In this document: positions 29,815 through 42,111 of the stretch, one piece after another
Layout: each line of letters begins with the position of its first letter
Numbering within the stretch: position 1 is the first letter of the stretch
The notes under the pieces: model-generated
The model's database searches: none
Seen by the model: the letters and a program-made list of their open reading frames with translations, nothing else
Told to the model about the DNA's origin: nothing
Assembly: GCA_009377475.1 (NCBI GenBank)
Contig: WHTY01000031.1
Coordinates: 1-43,534, forward strand
Source of the DNA: Actinophytocola sp.
Lineage (GTDB): Bacteria > Actinomycetota > Actinomycetes > Mycobacteriales > Pseudonocardiaceae
DNA length: 43,534 bases
Direction: 5' to 3'
Position numbers and translations under genes: made by a program

Positions 29815-30762
29815 ATGCGCTTACGCCATTGCTTGCTTCCGGCCCTCGCCGCGTCACTGCTGGCCATCACCGGGGCGACGACGCCGTTCCCCGACTCCAT
29901 CCCGTTGCCCGACGACTTCCAGCCCGAGGGCATCGCGGTGGGCACCGGGTCGACGTTCTACGCCGGATCGCTGAACGACGGAGACATCTACCGCGGCGAC
30001 CTGCGCAGCGGAACCGGGGCGGTGTTCATCGACGAAGTGGAGGGCCAGGCCGCCGGGTTGAAGGTCGACGAGCGCCACCACCGGCTGTTCGTCGCGGGCG
30101 CGGGCACGAGCACGGCGACCGTGTACGACACCCGCGACGGCAGCACCGTCGCGGAGTACCAGTTCGCTCCACCCGGCGACGCGTTCGTCAACGACGTCGT
30201 CATCACCCGCGACGCCGCGTACTTCACCGACACCTTCTCCCCGCGCCTCTTCGTGGTGCCCATCGCCGGCGACGGCACACTCGGCGAGGCGCACGAGATC
30301 GCCGTGACCGGGCCAGCGAGCCCGGTGGTGGGTTTCGGGCTGAACGGCATCGACGCCACCCCGGACGGCAAGACCCTCGTCGTGGTCAACAGCGGCCTCG
30401 CCACCGCGTTCACCATCGACCCGGCCACCGGCGTGAGCCGGGAGATCGCGATCCCCGGCGGGCCGCTGCCGGACAGCCCGGACGGCATCCTGCTGGACGG
30501 CCGGACGCTCTGGGTCGTCGCGAACTCCGCCGAAACGCTGGTCAAGATCCAATTGTCGCCCGACCTCACCAGCGGCGAGATCGTCGCGACGCTCACCGAC
30601 GCCGACGTCGACGGCCTGTTCCGGGTGCCGACCACCGTGGCCGAGTTCGGCAACAGGCTCGCGCTCGTCAACGCCCGCTTCGATCAGGGATTCCCGCCGC
30701 CGTTCGGGCCGGGCGCGCCGCCGGGCACCGACTTCGACGTGGTGCTGGTCGACAAGCCGTAG
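29815..30762 (+). CDS. Secreted SMP-30/gluconolactonase-like beta-propeller protein
   Basis: 315 residues. A signal peptide (MRLRHCLLPALAASLLAITG, cut near residue 22) is followed by six propeller-like repeats with DxxxG turns (LDGRTLWVVANSAETLVKI, GLNGIDATPDGKTLVVVNSG). Pro-rich C-terminus. The family includes lactonases and strictosidine-synthase-like proteins; a specific reaction cannot be assigned. GGGAGG lies 7 nt before ATG 29815. Its stop abuts the hisB stop (convergent, no spacer). Confidence 0.75.
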   Translation: MRLRHCLLPALAASLLAITGATTPFPDSIPLPDDFQPEGIAVGTGSTFYAGSLNDGDIYRGDLRSGTGAVFIDEVEGQAAGLKVDERHHRLFVAGAGTSTATVYDTRDGSTVAEYQFAPPGDAFVNDVVITRDAAYFTDTFSPRLFVVPIAGDGTLGEAHEIAVTGPASPVVGFGLNGIDATPDGKTLVVVNSGLATAFTIDPATGVSREIAIPGGPLPDSPDGILLDGRTLWVVANSAETLVKIQLSPDLTSGEIVATLTDADVDGLFRVPTTVAEFGNRLALVNARFDQGFPPPFGPGAPPGTDFDVVLVDKP

Positions 30763-33769
<3,007 letters not shown>

Positions 33770-33781
33770 GCCCTAAGGGTA
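33770..33781 (-). promoter_or_regulatory. Probable leaderless promoter -10 of hisD
   Basis: The minus strand reads TACCCTTAGGGCATG. TACCCT ends 6 nt before the ATG. Differs at one base from the hisF block at 18301-18315, so the two his segments may be read by the same machinery. Confidence 0.5.
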
Positions 33782-33823
33782 CGGGGCGGCCCGGCGGGCA
33801 TACTGCATGGCAGGAGGTGAGCT

Positions 33824-34630
33824 ATGCCCCACGTCGCATTGTGTCAGGTGACGTCGACCCCGGACCCCGCCGAGAACCTGGAGTTGGTGCGTTCCGGCGT
33901 CCAGCGCGCGGCGGATGCGGGAGCGTCCGTCGTGGTGTTTCCCGAGGCGATGATGGCCCGGTTCGGCACCCCGTTGCGCCCGCTCGCGGAGCCGTTGGAC
34001 GGGCCGTGGGCGTCCGAGGTGTCCCGGATCGCGGAGCGCGCCGGGGTGCTGGTGGTCGCGGGGATGTTCACGCCCGCCGATGCCGACCGGGTGCACAACA
34101 CGCTGCTGATCACCGGCCGCGGCAACCACCTCGGCTACGACAAGATCCACCTGTACGACGCGTTCGGGTTCTTCGAGTCCCGGACGGTGGCGCCGGGTGA
34201 GAAGGTCGTGACGGTCACCGTCGACGACGTCACGTTCGGCGTCGCCACCTGCTACGACGTGCGGTTTCCCGCGCTGTTCCAGTCGCTCGCGGAGGCGGGC
34301 GCGTCGGTGATGTTGCTGCCCGCGTCGTGGGGCGCCGGTGAGGGCAAGCGGGAACAGTGGGAGCTGCTGGTGTGCGCGCGGGCGTTGGACTCGGGCAGCT
34401 GGGTGTTCGGCTGCGACCAGGCGGACCCGACGGCGAGCGGCATCACCGACGAGAAGGTGCTGCGCGCACCCACGGGTGTGGGGCACTCGCTGGTGGCCGA
34501 CCCGTTCGGCCGCGTCCGCGCCGGGCTGGACGCCGGTCCCGACACGCTGGTGATCTACGCCGACCCTGAGCTGGCGGAGAAGTCCCGCCGCGCCACGGGC
34601 GCCCTGGCGAACCGCCGCCCGGTGGAGTAG
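33824..34630 (+). CDS. Carbon-nitrogen hydrolase (nitrilase superfamily amidase)
   Basis: 268 residues with an intact Glu41-Lys107-Cys143 triad (VVFPEAMM, GYDKIHLYDAFGF, ATCYDVRFP). The KIHLYDAF phrase and length place it near the Nit/deaminated-glutathione amidase and omega-amidase branches; the exact substrate is open. A strong AGGAGGT lies 6 nt before ATG 33824, and CATACT (33799-33804) may be the -10. It is divergent from hisD with only 54 bp between. Confidence 0.88.
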   Translation: MPHVALCQVTSTPDPAENLELVRSGVQRAADAGASVVVFPEAMMARFGTPLRPLAEPLDGPWASEVSRIAERAGVLVVAGMFTPADADRVHNTLLITGRGNHLGYDKIHLYDAFGFFESRTVAPGEKVVTVTVDDVTFGVATCYDVRFPALFQSLAEAGASVMLLPASWGAGEGKREQWELLVCARALDSGSWVFGCDQADPTASGITDEKVLRAPTGVGHSLVADPFGRVRAGLDAGPDTLVIYADPELAEKSRRATGALANRRPVE

Positions 34631-34649
34631 CCCCCGGCCCCCTGCCCGC

Positions 34650-34850
34650 GTGTCACACCTTATTTCGCGCGAGTCTCACCGTATTCGCCGCGAGTTCCAC
34701 CTTGTTTGGCGTGAGTCACACCTTGCCGGACGTGAATTGCACCGCCGTGTGGCGCGAGTCCCTTCCGGGGTCGCGAGTCCCGCGTTGCGGTGCCGTGAGT
34801 TCCGACTTACGGGGCTGCGAGTTCAGAGTTCTGGGGCGGCGTGTTCGCTG
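34650..34850. repeat. Degenerate 21-bp tandem array (family A)
   Basis: Eight or nine units anchored by GYGAGT, at 34650, 34671, 34692, 34713 and 34734 (exact 21-bp step), then 19-22 bp steps to about 34841. Typical unit starts GTGAGTCACACCTTG. It fills the 315-bp space between the nitrilase gene and nadC. An open frame through it gives a seven-residue-period peptide, which is a product of the repeat and not a gene. Confidence 0.75.
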
Positions 34851-34892
34851 TTATCGCCCGGTGGTTCCTACTCCGAGTAGACATTCGGCATC

Positions 34893-34945
34893 GGGAACGG
34901 GGGACACGACGTCGGGAACGGGGGACACGGCGCGGCGGGCGGGGG
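34893..34945. repeat. 21-bp tandem array (family B) abutting nadC stop
   Basis: Two full units GGGAACGGGGGACACGRCG at 34893 and 34914 and a degenerate third at 34935, ending at the nadC stop codon. Same unit as 24581-24676 and 39492-39590. Lies next to the family A array. Confidence 0.8.
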
Positions 34946-35854
34946 TCAGCGTTCCGACCGGAGGTCCATGCCGATGTCCAGCGCCGGGGACGAATGCGTC
35001 AGCGCGCCGACGGCGAGGTAGTCCACGCCGGTCTCCGCGTACGTCCGGGCGACGTCGAGGCGCAGGCCCCCGGACGCCTCCAGGCGCGTCTTCGGCGACA
35101 CCGAGTCGCGGCGGCGGACCGCCTCGGCGCAGTCCGAGGGCGCGAAGTTGTCCAGCAGGATCTCGTCCGCGCCCGCCGCCAACGCCTCGTCCAGCTGCGC
35201 CAGGGTGTCGACCTCGACCTCGCACGCCAGCGCTGGCGCCGTCTCCCGCGCCGCCGCCAGCGCAGCGGACACCGACCCCGCCGCGACGACGTGGTTGTCC
35301 TTGATCAGCACCGCGTCACCGAGGCCCATCCGGTGGTTGACCCCGCCCCCGGCGCGCACCGCGTACTTCTGCAGCAGCCGCAGGCCGGGCAGGGTCTTGC
35401 GAGAGTCGCGGATGGCGCAGCCGGTGCCATCGACGGCGGCGACCCACGCCGCCGTCGCCGTGGCGATGCCGGACAGGTGGCACAGCAGGTTCAGCGCGGT
35501 GCGCTCGGCCGTCAGCAGCCCGCGCACCGGCCCCCGCACCACCAACGCGGGCTTCCCGGAAACCAACGACGAGCCGTCAGCGCACACGTCGACGACGTCG
35601 TAACCAGCACCGTCGGCACCCAGCACCGCGTCGAACACCGCCAGCGCGACCGGCGCGCCAGCCAGCACGCCCGCAGCACGCGGCGTCAACTCGGCGACGG
35701 CGCGCGCGTCGGCGGGGACCGTGGCGTTCGTGGTGGCGTCCGGCCCGTACCGCAGGTCCTCATCGAGCACCGTCCGCACCACGCGCAGCGCGTCGTCAAC
35801 GTCGAGCCCGGCGACGGTGAGCAGGGTCGTGGTGCGGTCGGCCAGGGTCGTCAC
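34946..35854 (-). CDS. nadC: Quinolinate phosphoribosyltransferase (decarboxylating)
   Basis: 302 residues, makes nicotinate mononucleotide from quinolinate and PRPP. Signatures: ERTALNLLCHLSGIAT, DSRKTLPGLRLLQKYAVR, GGGVNHRMGL, LIKDNHV, CEVEVDTLAQ, ILLDNF and LEASGG. Start GTG 35854 with GAGAGG upstream. It lies 43 bp after nadB on the same strand and is the last gene of nadABC. C-terminus MDLRSER. Confidence 0.96.
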   Translation of the reverse strand: MTTLADRTTTLLTVAGLDVDDALRVVRTVLDEDLRYGPDATTNATVPADARAVAELTPRAAGVLAGAPVALAVFDAVLGADGAGYDVVDVCADGSSLVSGKPALVVRGPVRGLLTAERTALNLLCHLSGIATATAAWVAAVDGTGCAIRDSRKTLPGLRLLQKYAVRAGGGVNHRMGLGDAVLIKDNHVVAAGSVSAALAAARETAPALACEVEVDTLAQLDEALAAGADEILLDNFAPSDCAEAVRRRDSVSPKTRLEASGGLRLDVARTYAETGVDYLAVGALTHSSPALDIGMDLRSER

Positions 35855-35897
35855 GCCGTGTCCTCTCGATGGTCCAGCCTGATCATCACGGTGCCGC

Positions 35898-37577
35898 TCA
35901 CGCCGCGCCAGTCAGCGCCGGGGCCAGCACGGCGGGCGCGCCGGTGGCGTCCAGCCGCACCCGCACGCTGCGCTGCCATCGGACGTCGTCGCGCTCGGCG
36001 AAGTCGGTGCGCACGTGGCAGCCCCGCGACTCGGTGCGCTCGGCCGCCGCGACCAGCAGCGCGTCGGCGAGCAGCGTCAGCGCGGCGTCCTCGACGACAC
36101 GGTGGCTGTCCAGCGCACGCTCCCGGCGCGCGGCGGCGATCCGCGACACGGCAGCTGCCAGGCCGGAGGCGTCCCGCCCGATCGCCGCGTGGCGGCTCAT
36201 CAGCCGCTGCACCAGGCTCCGGTCCGCGACCGGGGCGACGGCAGCGTCACCAGGTGTCGCGCAGGTCAGCGGGGCCAGCTCGCCCGCCGCGAGGTCCATC
36301 GCCACGGCCTCGGCGGCCCGCTCCCCCACGACCAGCCCCTCCAGCAGGCTGTTCGACGCGAGCCGGTTCGCGCCGTGCAGCCCGGTGCGCGCGACCTCCC
36401 CTGCCGCGTACAGCCCGGGCACGCCGGTGCGCCCTTCGGGTGACGTCGCCACGCCGCCGCACGCGAAGTGCGCCGCAGGTGTCACCGGAATGGGCTCCCG
36501 CGTCGGGTCGACATCCACCCGCGCGCACGCCGCGTGCACCGTGGGGAACCGCCGCGCGAAGCCGTCGATGCCGGTCGCGTCCAGGTAGACGTGGTCGCAG
36601 CTCGCAGCGGCCATGCGGCGAGTGATCGCCGCGGAGACGACGTCGCGTGGTGCCAAATCCGCCAGCGGATGCACGCCCGCCATCACGCGCTGTCCAGCAG
36701 CGTCGACCAGGACCGCGCCCTCGCCGCGCACCGCCTCGGTCACCAGCGGGCACCGGCCCCGCGCACCCGGCGTGTACAGCACGGTCGGGTGGAACTGGAC
36801 GAACTCCAGGTCGGCGACCACCGCGCCAGCCCGCAACGCGAGCGCGAGCCCGTCGCCGGTGGCGATCTCCGGGTTAGACGTCGCCTGATACAGCTGCCCG
36901 AAGCCGCCGGTCGCCAGCAAGACCGCACGGGCACGCACGACGCACCGCGCGCCGTCCGGGTCGAGCAGCACCAGCCCGCTGACGCCGCCGGACGGCGTGC
37001 GCAGCGTGTCCAGCGCGATGTGGCGTTCCAGCACCGGCACCCGCTGCCGGTTGACGTCGGCGGCGAGCGCGCGCTCCACCTCCGCCCCGGTGGCGTCTCC
37101 CCCGGCGTGGATCACCCGGAACGCGCTGTGCCCGCCCTCTCGGGTGCGGGCGAGGCCACCGTCGGCGTCCCGGTCGAACGTCGTGCCGCGCGCCCGCAGC
37201 CGGGCGACCGCGGCGGGCCCACCGGCCACGATGGCGCGGACGACGTCCTCCTCGCAGAGCCCACCGCCCGCCGCGACGGTGTCCGCGACGTGGTCGGCGA
37301 TGGAGTCACCGGTCGCGACGTCGACCACGGCAACGCCGCCCTGCGCCCAGCGGGTGTTGCTGTCTGTGACGTCAGCCTTGGTCACCACCAGCACGGACAG
37401 CCCGAGCTCGCGCGCCCGCAAGGCCGCCGTCAGCCCGGCGACGCCGGTGCCGACGACGACCAGGTCGGCGGTCGCCTCCCAGCCGCCGGCCGAGCCCCCG
37501 GGCCGCGGCACGGCAGTCCTCGACGCAAACCCGGTTTTCGCCTCTAAGTCACCAACTCCGTCACCAAGCGTGGTCAT
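35898..37577 (-). CDS. nadB: L-aspartate oxidase
   Basis: 559-residue flavoprotein making iminoaspartate for quinolinate synthesis. FAD site [16 protein letters not shown] near 40-55. Succinate-dehydrogenase-like motifs [41 protein letters not shown] and [20 protein letters not shown] are all present. ATG 37577 overlaps the nadA stop (ATGA). The N-terminus is about 30 residues longer than the minimal enzyme. Confidence 0.96.
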   Translation of the reverse strand: MTTLGDGVGDLEAKTGFASRTAVPRPGGSAGGWEATADLVVVGTGVAGLTAALRARELGLSVLVVTKADVTDSNTRWAQGGVAVVDVATGDSIADHVADTVAAGGGLCEEDVVRAIVAGGPAAVARLRARGTTFDRDADGGLARTREGGHSAFRVIHAGGDATGAEVERALAADVNRQRVPVLERHIALDTLRTPSGGVSGLVLLDPDGARCVVRARAVLLATGGFGQLYQATSNPEIATGDGLALALRAGAVVADLEFVQFHPTVLYTPGARGRCPLVTEAVRGEGAVLVDAAGQRVMAGVHPLADLAPRDVVSAAITRRMAAASCDHVYLDATGIDGFARRFPTVHAACARVDVDPTREPIPVTPAAHFACGGVATSPEGRTGVPGLYAAGEVARTGLHGANRLASNSLLEGLVVGERAAEAVAMDLAAGELAPLTCATPGDAAVAPVADRSLVQRLMSRHAAIGRDASGLAAAVSRIAAARRERALDSHRVVEDAALTLLADALLVAAAERTESRGCHVRTDFAERDDVRWQRSVRVRLDATGAPAVLAPALTGAA

Positions 37578-38593
37578 TCGCCACCGCCAGGCTGGCCGAT
37601 CGCGATCATGCGCTCCACCGACGCGCGAGCACGACGTGCTGTCTCCGGGTCGACGTGCACCTCGTCGGCCCCCTCGCGGAGCGACCGCAGCAGCGCCGCC
37701 GGGGTGATCATCTTCATGTACCGGCAGGAGGCGCGGTCGTTCACCGCGGCGAAGTCGATCTCCGGCGCGGCCTTGCGGAGCTGGTGCAGCATGCCGATCT
37801 CGGTGGCGACCAGCACCGACGTGGCGTTGGTCGACCGCGCCTGCTTCACCATGTCGCCGGTGGAGAGGATCTTGACCTTGTCCGAGGGCACCGTGCCCTC
37901 GCCCGCCAGGTACAGCGCGGACGTCGCGCAACCGCACTCCGGGTGGATGAACAGGTCGGCGTCCGGGTTGGCGGCGGCGCGTTCGGCCAGCTCTGTGCCA
38001 TTGATCCCAGCGTGGACGTGGCACTCGCCCGCCCAGATGTGCAGGTTCTCGCGGCCGGTCTCGCGCTTGACGTGCGCGCCGAGGAACTGGTCCGGCGCGA
38101 ACAGAACCTCCTGGTCAGCGGGAATGGACGCCACGACGTCGACGGCGTTGGACGACGTACAGCAGATGTCGGTCTCGGCCTTTACGTCGGCCGTGGTGTT
38201 CACATAGGACACGACGACGGCGCCGGGGTGCTGCGCCTTCCACTCCCGCAGTTGCTCGGCGGTCAGCGAGTCGGCCAGCGAGCAGCCCGCGCGCTCGTCC
38301 GGGATCAGCACGGTCTTGTCCGGGCTCAGGATCTTGGCGGTCTCGGCCATGAAATGCACGCCGCAGAACACGATCGTCGACGCTTCCGACTCGGCGGCGA
38401 TCCGGGACAGCGCGAGCGAGTCGCCGGTGTGGTCGGCGATCTCCTGAATCTCTGGCAGTTGGTAGTTGTGCGCGAGCAACACGGCATCCCGCTGTCGAGC
38501 GAGGCGGCGCACCTCGTCCGCCCATGCCGCGTCCGCGACGACGCCACCGTACGGCGTGAGATCAGGGGCCGTGTCCGTCAGCGTCTCGGTCAT
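37574..38593 (-). CDS. nadA: Quinolinate synthase A
   Basis: 339 residues. Condenses iminoaspartate with dihydroxyacetone phosphate, using a [4Fe-4S] cluster. Likely ligands are Cys104 (RAGCSLADS), Cys191 (AGECHVHAG) and Cys290 (ASCRYMKMI). Other marks: [37 protein letters not shown] and [11 protein letters not shown] 38593 follows GGGAGTAGTC. An in-frame extension upstream would cross the NrtR operator and is rejected. First gene of nadABC, divergent from nrtR. Confidence 0.96.
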   Translation of the reverse strand: MTETLTDTAPDLTPYGGVVADAAWADEVRRLARQRDAVLLAHNYQLPEIQEIADHTGDSLALSRIAAESEASTIVFCGVHFMAETAKILSPDKTVLIPDERAGCSLADSLTAEQLREWKAQHPGAVVVSYVNTTADVKAETDICCTSSNAVDVVASIPADQEVLFAPDQFLGAHVKRETGRENLHIWAGECHVHAGINGTELAERAAANPDADLFIHPECGCATSALYLAGEGTVPSDKVKILSTGDMVKQARSTNATSVLVATEIGMLHQLRKAAPEIDFAAVNDRASCRYMKMITPAALLRSLREGADEVHVDPETARRARASVERMIAIGQPGGGE

Positions 38594-38621
38594 GACTACT
38601 CCCTGTGTTGCGTCAGCCTCG

Positions 38622-38644
38622 GTTTTCGCCTTAGGATCGAAAAC
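38622..38644. promoter_or_regulatory. NrtR operator between nadA and nrtR
   Basis: Perfect 7-bp arms GTTTTCG-N9-CGAAAAC. The site contains the probable -10 of nrtR (TAGGAT, 38632-38637; TTGCGT at 38608-38613 is the -35, spacing 18), and its last base is next to the nrtR GTG. Occupancy would block nrtR and nadABC together. Confidence 0.7.
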
Positions 38645-39343
38645 GTGCACAGCCATATTAACACCCGAGCCCCACTGGCACACGAGGTTCTCTGCGCGGT
38701 ACTGCACGTGCGATCGGACACACTCCGGGTGCTGCTGTGGCAGCGCGCGCTCGACCCGCACATCGGGCGCTGGTCGTTACCCGGCGGTAGGCTGCGCGCC
38801 GACGAGGACGTCGAGACGTCGATCCGCAGGCAGCTCGCGGAGAAGGTCGACATCCGGGAGCTGCGCCACGTCGAGCAGCTCGCGGTGTTCAGCGCGCCGG
38901 ACCGGGTGCCCGGCCCCCGCGTGGTCGCCACGGCGTTTTTGGGACTGGCGCCCAGCGATGCCGACCCCGTCGTCCCCGAGGACACGGCGTGGCACGACGT
39001 CGACGCCCTCCCCCGCACCGCGTTCGACCACAAGGCGATCGTGCTGCGCGCCCGTGACCGGCTGCGCTCGAAACTCAGCTACACGAACATCGGGTTCGCG
39101 CTCGCGCCCGACGAGTTCACCCTCTCCGCGTTGCGCGACATCTATTCCGCCGCGCTCGGCCACAAGGTGTCGGCCACCAATCTGCAGCGCGTGCTCGCCC
39201 GCCGAGGCGTGCTCAAACCGACCGGCACCACCGTCCCGCCGGGGCGCTCGGGAGGACGTCCCGCCGCGCTCTACACGTTCACCGACACCACCATGCAGGT
39301 GACTGACCCGTTCGCGGTACTCCGCCCGCCCGGGACGCGGTGA
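38645..39343 (+). CDS. nrtR: NrtR-type regulator of NAD synthesis (Nudix domain plus winged helix)
   Basis: 232 residues. N-terminal Nudix fold (about 12-140): [20 protein letters not shown] leads into the Nudix box. C-terminal winged helix (about 150-232): [20 protein letters not shown], then [16 protein letters not shown] and GRPAALYTF. It is orthologous in position to Rv1593c, divergent from nadABC. The Nudix box is degraded: where the consensus has REUxEExGU it reads RQLAEKVDI, so two catalytic Glu positions are Gln and Lys. Hence it is probably a sensor of ADP-ribose-like ligands and not a hydrolase. GTG 38645 lies 7 nt after TAGGAT with no Shine-Dalgarno, so a leaderless mRNA. Confidence 0.87.
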   Translation: MHSHINTRAPLAHEVLCAVLHVRSDTLRVLLWQRALDPHIGRWSLPGGRLRADEDVETSIRRQLAEKVDIRELRHVEQLAVFSAPDRVPGPRVVATAFLGLAPSDADPVVPEDTAWHDVDALPRTAFDHKAIVLRARDRLRSKLSYTNIGFALAPDEFTLSALRDIYSAALGHKVSATNLQRVLARRGVLKPTGTTVPPGRSGGRPAALYTFTDTTMQVTDPFAVLRPPGTR

Positions 39344-39359
39344 CATCGAGGCCGGGAAC

Positions 39360-39379
39360 GGGTCGGGGTCGGGGTCGGG
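39360..39379 (+). other. G-quadruplex-type G-run cluster
   Basis: Four G-runs of 3-4 separated by TC (GGGTCGGGGTCGGGGTCGGG), 17 bp after the nrtR stop. Fits the canonical G4 pattern with two-base loops. Confidence 0.55.
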
Positions 39380-39393
39380 ACGGAGACAGCCCG

Positions 39394-39475
39394 CGCTTCG
39401 CCTGGCAAATGGTCACGAGAAACCGACAAACGGCTCCAATTCCGGCTCGTACGTCGCAATATCCCCGGCGAAGCC
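39394..39475. repeat. 82-bp terminal-inverted-repeat element, family 2 copy B
   Basis: Starts CGCTTCGCCTGGCAAATGG and ends CAATATCCCCGGCGAAGCC. Same length and same ends as the copy at 19917-19998, in the opposite orientation. The middle 30 bases are diverged. Lies 50 bp after the nrtR stop. Confidence 0.85.
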
Positions 39476-39491
39476 GAGCCTGTACCGCAGC

Positions 39492-39590
39492 GAACGAGGA
39501 ACACGGCGGCGCGAGCGGGGAACACGGCGCAGCGAGCGGGGGACACGGCGTCGCGAACGAGGGACACGGCGGCAGGAACGGGGGACACGA
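39492..39590. repeat. 21-bp tandem array (family B) upstream of LON-domain gene
   Basis: Five units with the GRACACGG core at 39499, 39520, 39541, 39562 and 39583, an exact 21-bp step. Shares the unit with 24581-24676 and 34893-34945. Confidence 0.85.
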
Positions 39591-39618
39591 CCACCCAGCG
39601 GACCGGCCGGATCCGACG

Positions 39619-39624
39619 TAGCGT
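39619..39624 (+). promoter_or_regulatory. Possible -10 of leaderless LON-domain gene
   Basis: TAGCGT ends 6 nt before GTG 39631 (TAGCGTTAGCCCGTG). The layout copies that of hisD and hisF. No Shine-Dalgarno. Confidence 0.4.
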
Positions 39625-39630
39625 TAGCCC

Positions 39631-40362
39631 GTGCCCGCCGACTGCCCTTCCGACCGGCGGCCTGCCGGTCGACGCACGGAACAGCTCCCGCTGTTCCCGC
39701 TGCACACCGTGCTGCTGCCCGGCGTGCACCTGCCGCTGCACATCTTCGAACCCCGCTACCGGCAGCTCGTCGACGACCTGGTGCGCGGCGTCGTCCCCGA
39801 CCGCGAGTTCGGCGTCATCGCGATCCGGAACGCCGTGGTCAGCGACGTCGACCGCCTCGGGCAGCTCCACCTCGTCGGGTGCACAGCGCGGCTGCGCGAG
39901 GTCAGTGCCACCAGCAGTGGCGGGTTCGACGTCGTCACCACCGGCACCCGCCGGTTCCTGCTGCACGAGTTGACGCCGAGCGACACCCCGTACCTGATGG
40001 GCGACGTCGAGTGGCTGCCGGACGAACCCACGCTCGACCCCGACGGCACCACAGCGCGGACGCTGGCCGAGGCGGCACGCACGGCGCACGAACGCTACTG
40101 CGACGCCGCCTGGCACGACGACGACTGGTCGCCGCCCTCGGCGTCGACCGCGACCGCCGACCTCGCCTACCGGCTTGCCGCGGACTGCGTCCTCCCACTG
40201 GCGGAGCACCAGGTCCTGCTCACGGAGACCAACCCGCTGAACCGGTTGCGGCTGGTCACCGCGCTGCTCTACCGCGAGGCGGGATTCCTGACGGCGTTGC
40301 GCGCCGTGCCGATGCCGCATGACGAGCTCAACGACGTGGTCGCGTTCGCCACGTTGAACTGA
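39631..40362 (+). CDS. LON substrate-binding-domain protein
   Basis: 243 residues. The N-terminal domain of Lon without ATPase or protease parts: LPLFPLHTVLLPGVHLPLHI and FEPRYRQLVDDLV at about 19-52, then a beta domain (FGVIAIR, VGCTARLREV, VTTGTRRFLL) and a helical C-terminus (LLTETNPLNRLRLVTALLYR). Such stand-alone proteins are common in actinobacteria; they may bind peptides or proteins, but the role is not established. GTG 39631 is chosen from the leaderless pattern and the position of the domain. Confidence 0.85.
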   Translation: MPADCPSDRRPAGRRTEQLPLFPLHTVLLPGVHLPLHIFEPRYRQLVDDLVRGVVPDREFGVIAIRNAVVSDVDRLGQLHLVGCTARLREVSATSSGGFDVVTTGTRRFLLHELTPSDTPYLMGDVEWLPDEPTLDPDGTTARTLAEAARTAHERYCDAAWHDDDWSPPSASTATADLAYRLAADCVLPLAEHQVLLTETNPLNRLRLVTALLYREAGFLTALRAVPMPHDELNDVVAFATLN

Positions 40363-40386
40363 CGTCGTGGTCGCCCCGGAGGAGAC

Positions 40387-41468
40387 TCAGTCAGCGGACT
40401 CGCCGGAGGACGTCGACTGACTCCCCCGCCCGCGGTTACCGAACTTGTCGCGCACCTTTCCCGCGACGTCGGTGACCGCGGTGCCGACATCGGCGAACAC
40501 CTTCGTCAGCGGGTCGACCGACTCGGACCACGACGCCTGGTACGAGCGCGCCGCGGCCTTGATGTCGTCCCGCCAGGCCGAGTGGGGCTCGTCGTCGCCC
40601 CGGCGCGGGTACTCCCCGGCAAGCACCGCCCGATACTCCGCCGAGCCCGCCCACTTCTGCAGCTCGGCGGCGCGCACCACGGCGAGCGGATGTGTCATGG
40701 TCTCCAGGCTGCGGAGCTTGAGCAGGCTGTCGCGCAGGTCGTCGACACCCTCGTACTCCTCGGCTTGCCGCAGGAACGACGGGATGTCGATCGTGTCGGG
40801 GTCGATTCCGCCCGCGAGCTGAATGTGCAGCCGCAGCGCCGCAGCGGGGTTCTGGCCGCACAGCAGACCCGCCCGGTCACACGACAGCTCCGCTTTACGG
40901 AACCACTCGTGCAGCGCGGCCAGTACCGCACGCAGGCCGATACCGCTGATGGGATTCCAGGACAGGCTGCGCTGCAGCTCCACGAGGTGGATCATCATGG
41001 TCCGGTACACCGCGTGACCAGAAAGCACATGGCCCATCTCGTGTCCCAGCGCGAACCGCAGCCCCTCGCGGCGTCGGCCATCTCGACCAGGCCGGTTGTG
41101 AGCACGATGAACGGTTCTTCCAGACCGATCGTGAACGCGTTCGGGGTGGGATCGCGCATGACGTACACCGTGGGCACGGTGGGCAGGTCGAGCGTGGCGG
41201 CACACTCGTTGCGCAGCCGGTCGAGCTCCGGATACTGCTCGGCGGAAACGCGGATCGTCGAGGCGAGCGCGCTCAACCGCAGGCCCCGCTCGGTGAAGAA
41301 CCCGAACAACGCCTTGAGCACCTGGGCGAAGCCAGGCACCGTCCGCAGTGTGGCCAGTGCTCCCCTGTCGACCGGATGCTCGTACGCCCGTGAGCTGATG
41401 CCGGGAAAGCTCACCCGCTCCACTCGCCGCACGTCCTCGCTCACGATCGCGCCCCTCTCGCTCGGCAT
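40387..41468 (-). pseudogene. M48-family zinc metalloprotease, frameshifted
   Basis: Two adjacent frames make one protein of about 360 residues. The first part (from ATG 41468 or GTG 41444) reads VERVSFPGISSRAYEHPVDR, then PTVYVMRDPTPNAFTIGLEE, PFIVLTTGLVEMADAA. It then loses frame at about 41067-41072. The second frame continues EGLRFALGHEMGHVLSGHAV with the Zn motif HEMGH, ELSCDRAGLLC (the third ligand region) and a long C-terminal helix part ending at 40387. One missing C in a GCCGCCGAG-like stretch would explain it. Either a recent inactivating mutation or a sequencing error; a -1 programmed shift is less likely. Neither part has a strong membrane segment. Confidence 0.8.
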
Positions 41469-41485
41469 GTACTCATCAGACGCGG

Positions 41486-42022
41486 CTAGGCCAACCTGCG
41501 CCCGAGGTCGTCGCGGCCGTTCCACGCCGCGAGCACCGCGTACACCAGCGCGACCGCCAGCGGCTGCAGAACGATCACCCACGGCGAGCCGATCTCGGGC
41601 GCGAGGGTGACGACGTCGCCGATCTCGGGCCGTCCGCTGATCGCGTACTCATCGCCGAGGAACGCGTTGCCCATCAGCATCCCGAGCCAGCCGGACAGCA
41701 GCGACCCGGCGGCGGCGGCCAGCATGACGACCGGTCCCCGGCGCTCCCGCAGCAACCACGTCAGCACGCCGAGGAAGAGACCAGCTCCGAGCAGCAGCAA
41801 CGCGAAAATCACGAGCGCGTCGAACGCGTGCCAGCTCTCCAGGTCGATCGGGCTCGGCGTGCCCTCGGAGGTGATGACGGCCGTTCGCGGCGGCGCGAGC
41901 TGGGCCCACAGCCAGCCGATGGGGATGCCCGCCATGCCGATCGTCGAGGCCACCGTCACCGAGGGCAGCAGGTCGGCCTTGATGACGACCTTGGGGCGCT
42001 CGCGCTGGATCGGCAGGACCAC
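41486..42022 (-). CDS. Membrane protein of DUF2567 type (Rv1591-like)
   Basis: 178 residues with four hydrophobic segments, near 17-40, 68-90, 97-117 and 148-168. Between the first two is an extracytoplasmic loop (PPRTAVITSEGTPSPIDLES). The place after the bioB-bsaP block matches Rv1591. GTG 42022 has AAGGAG 6 nt upstream. Function is unknown; the constant link to biotin synthesis is suggestive only. Confidence 0.7.
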   Translation of the reverse strand: MVLPIQRERPKVVIKADLLPSVTVASTIGMAGIPIGWLWAQLAPPRTAVITSEGTPSPIDLESWHAFDALVIFALLLLGAGLFLGVLTWLLRERRGPVVMLAAAAGSLLSGWLGMLMGNAFLGDEYAISGRPEIGDVVTLAPEIGSPWVIVLQPLAVALVYAVLAAWNGRDDLGRRLA

Positions 42023-42111
42023 GCGGGACTCCTTGCACTCACGACGAACTCACGACAGGGCGTTACCGACGCCACCACAGCACGAGCGTCGACGTCGGCT
42101 ACCCAAGCAGG

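Noticed and set aside
34650..34880. 76-codon open frame with a seven-residue repeat
   Set aside because: Produced by the 21-bp tandem array; no start signal, no domain, and similar frames arise at the other arrays in unrelated phases.
38594..38661. N-terminal extension of NadA from an upstream ATG
   Set aside because: It would run through the NrtR palindrome and lacks homology; ATG 38593 has a Shine-Dalgarno.
41029..41075. Programmed -1 frameshift in the M48 gene
   Set aside because: No canonical slippery heptamer or downstream pseudoknot is evident; a one-base deletion explains it more simply.
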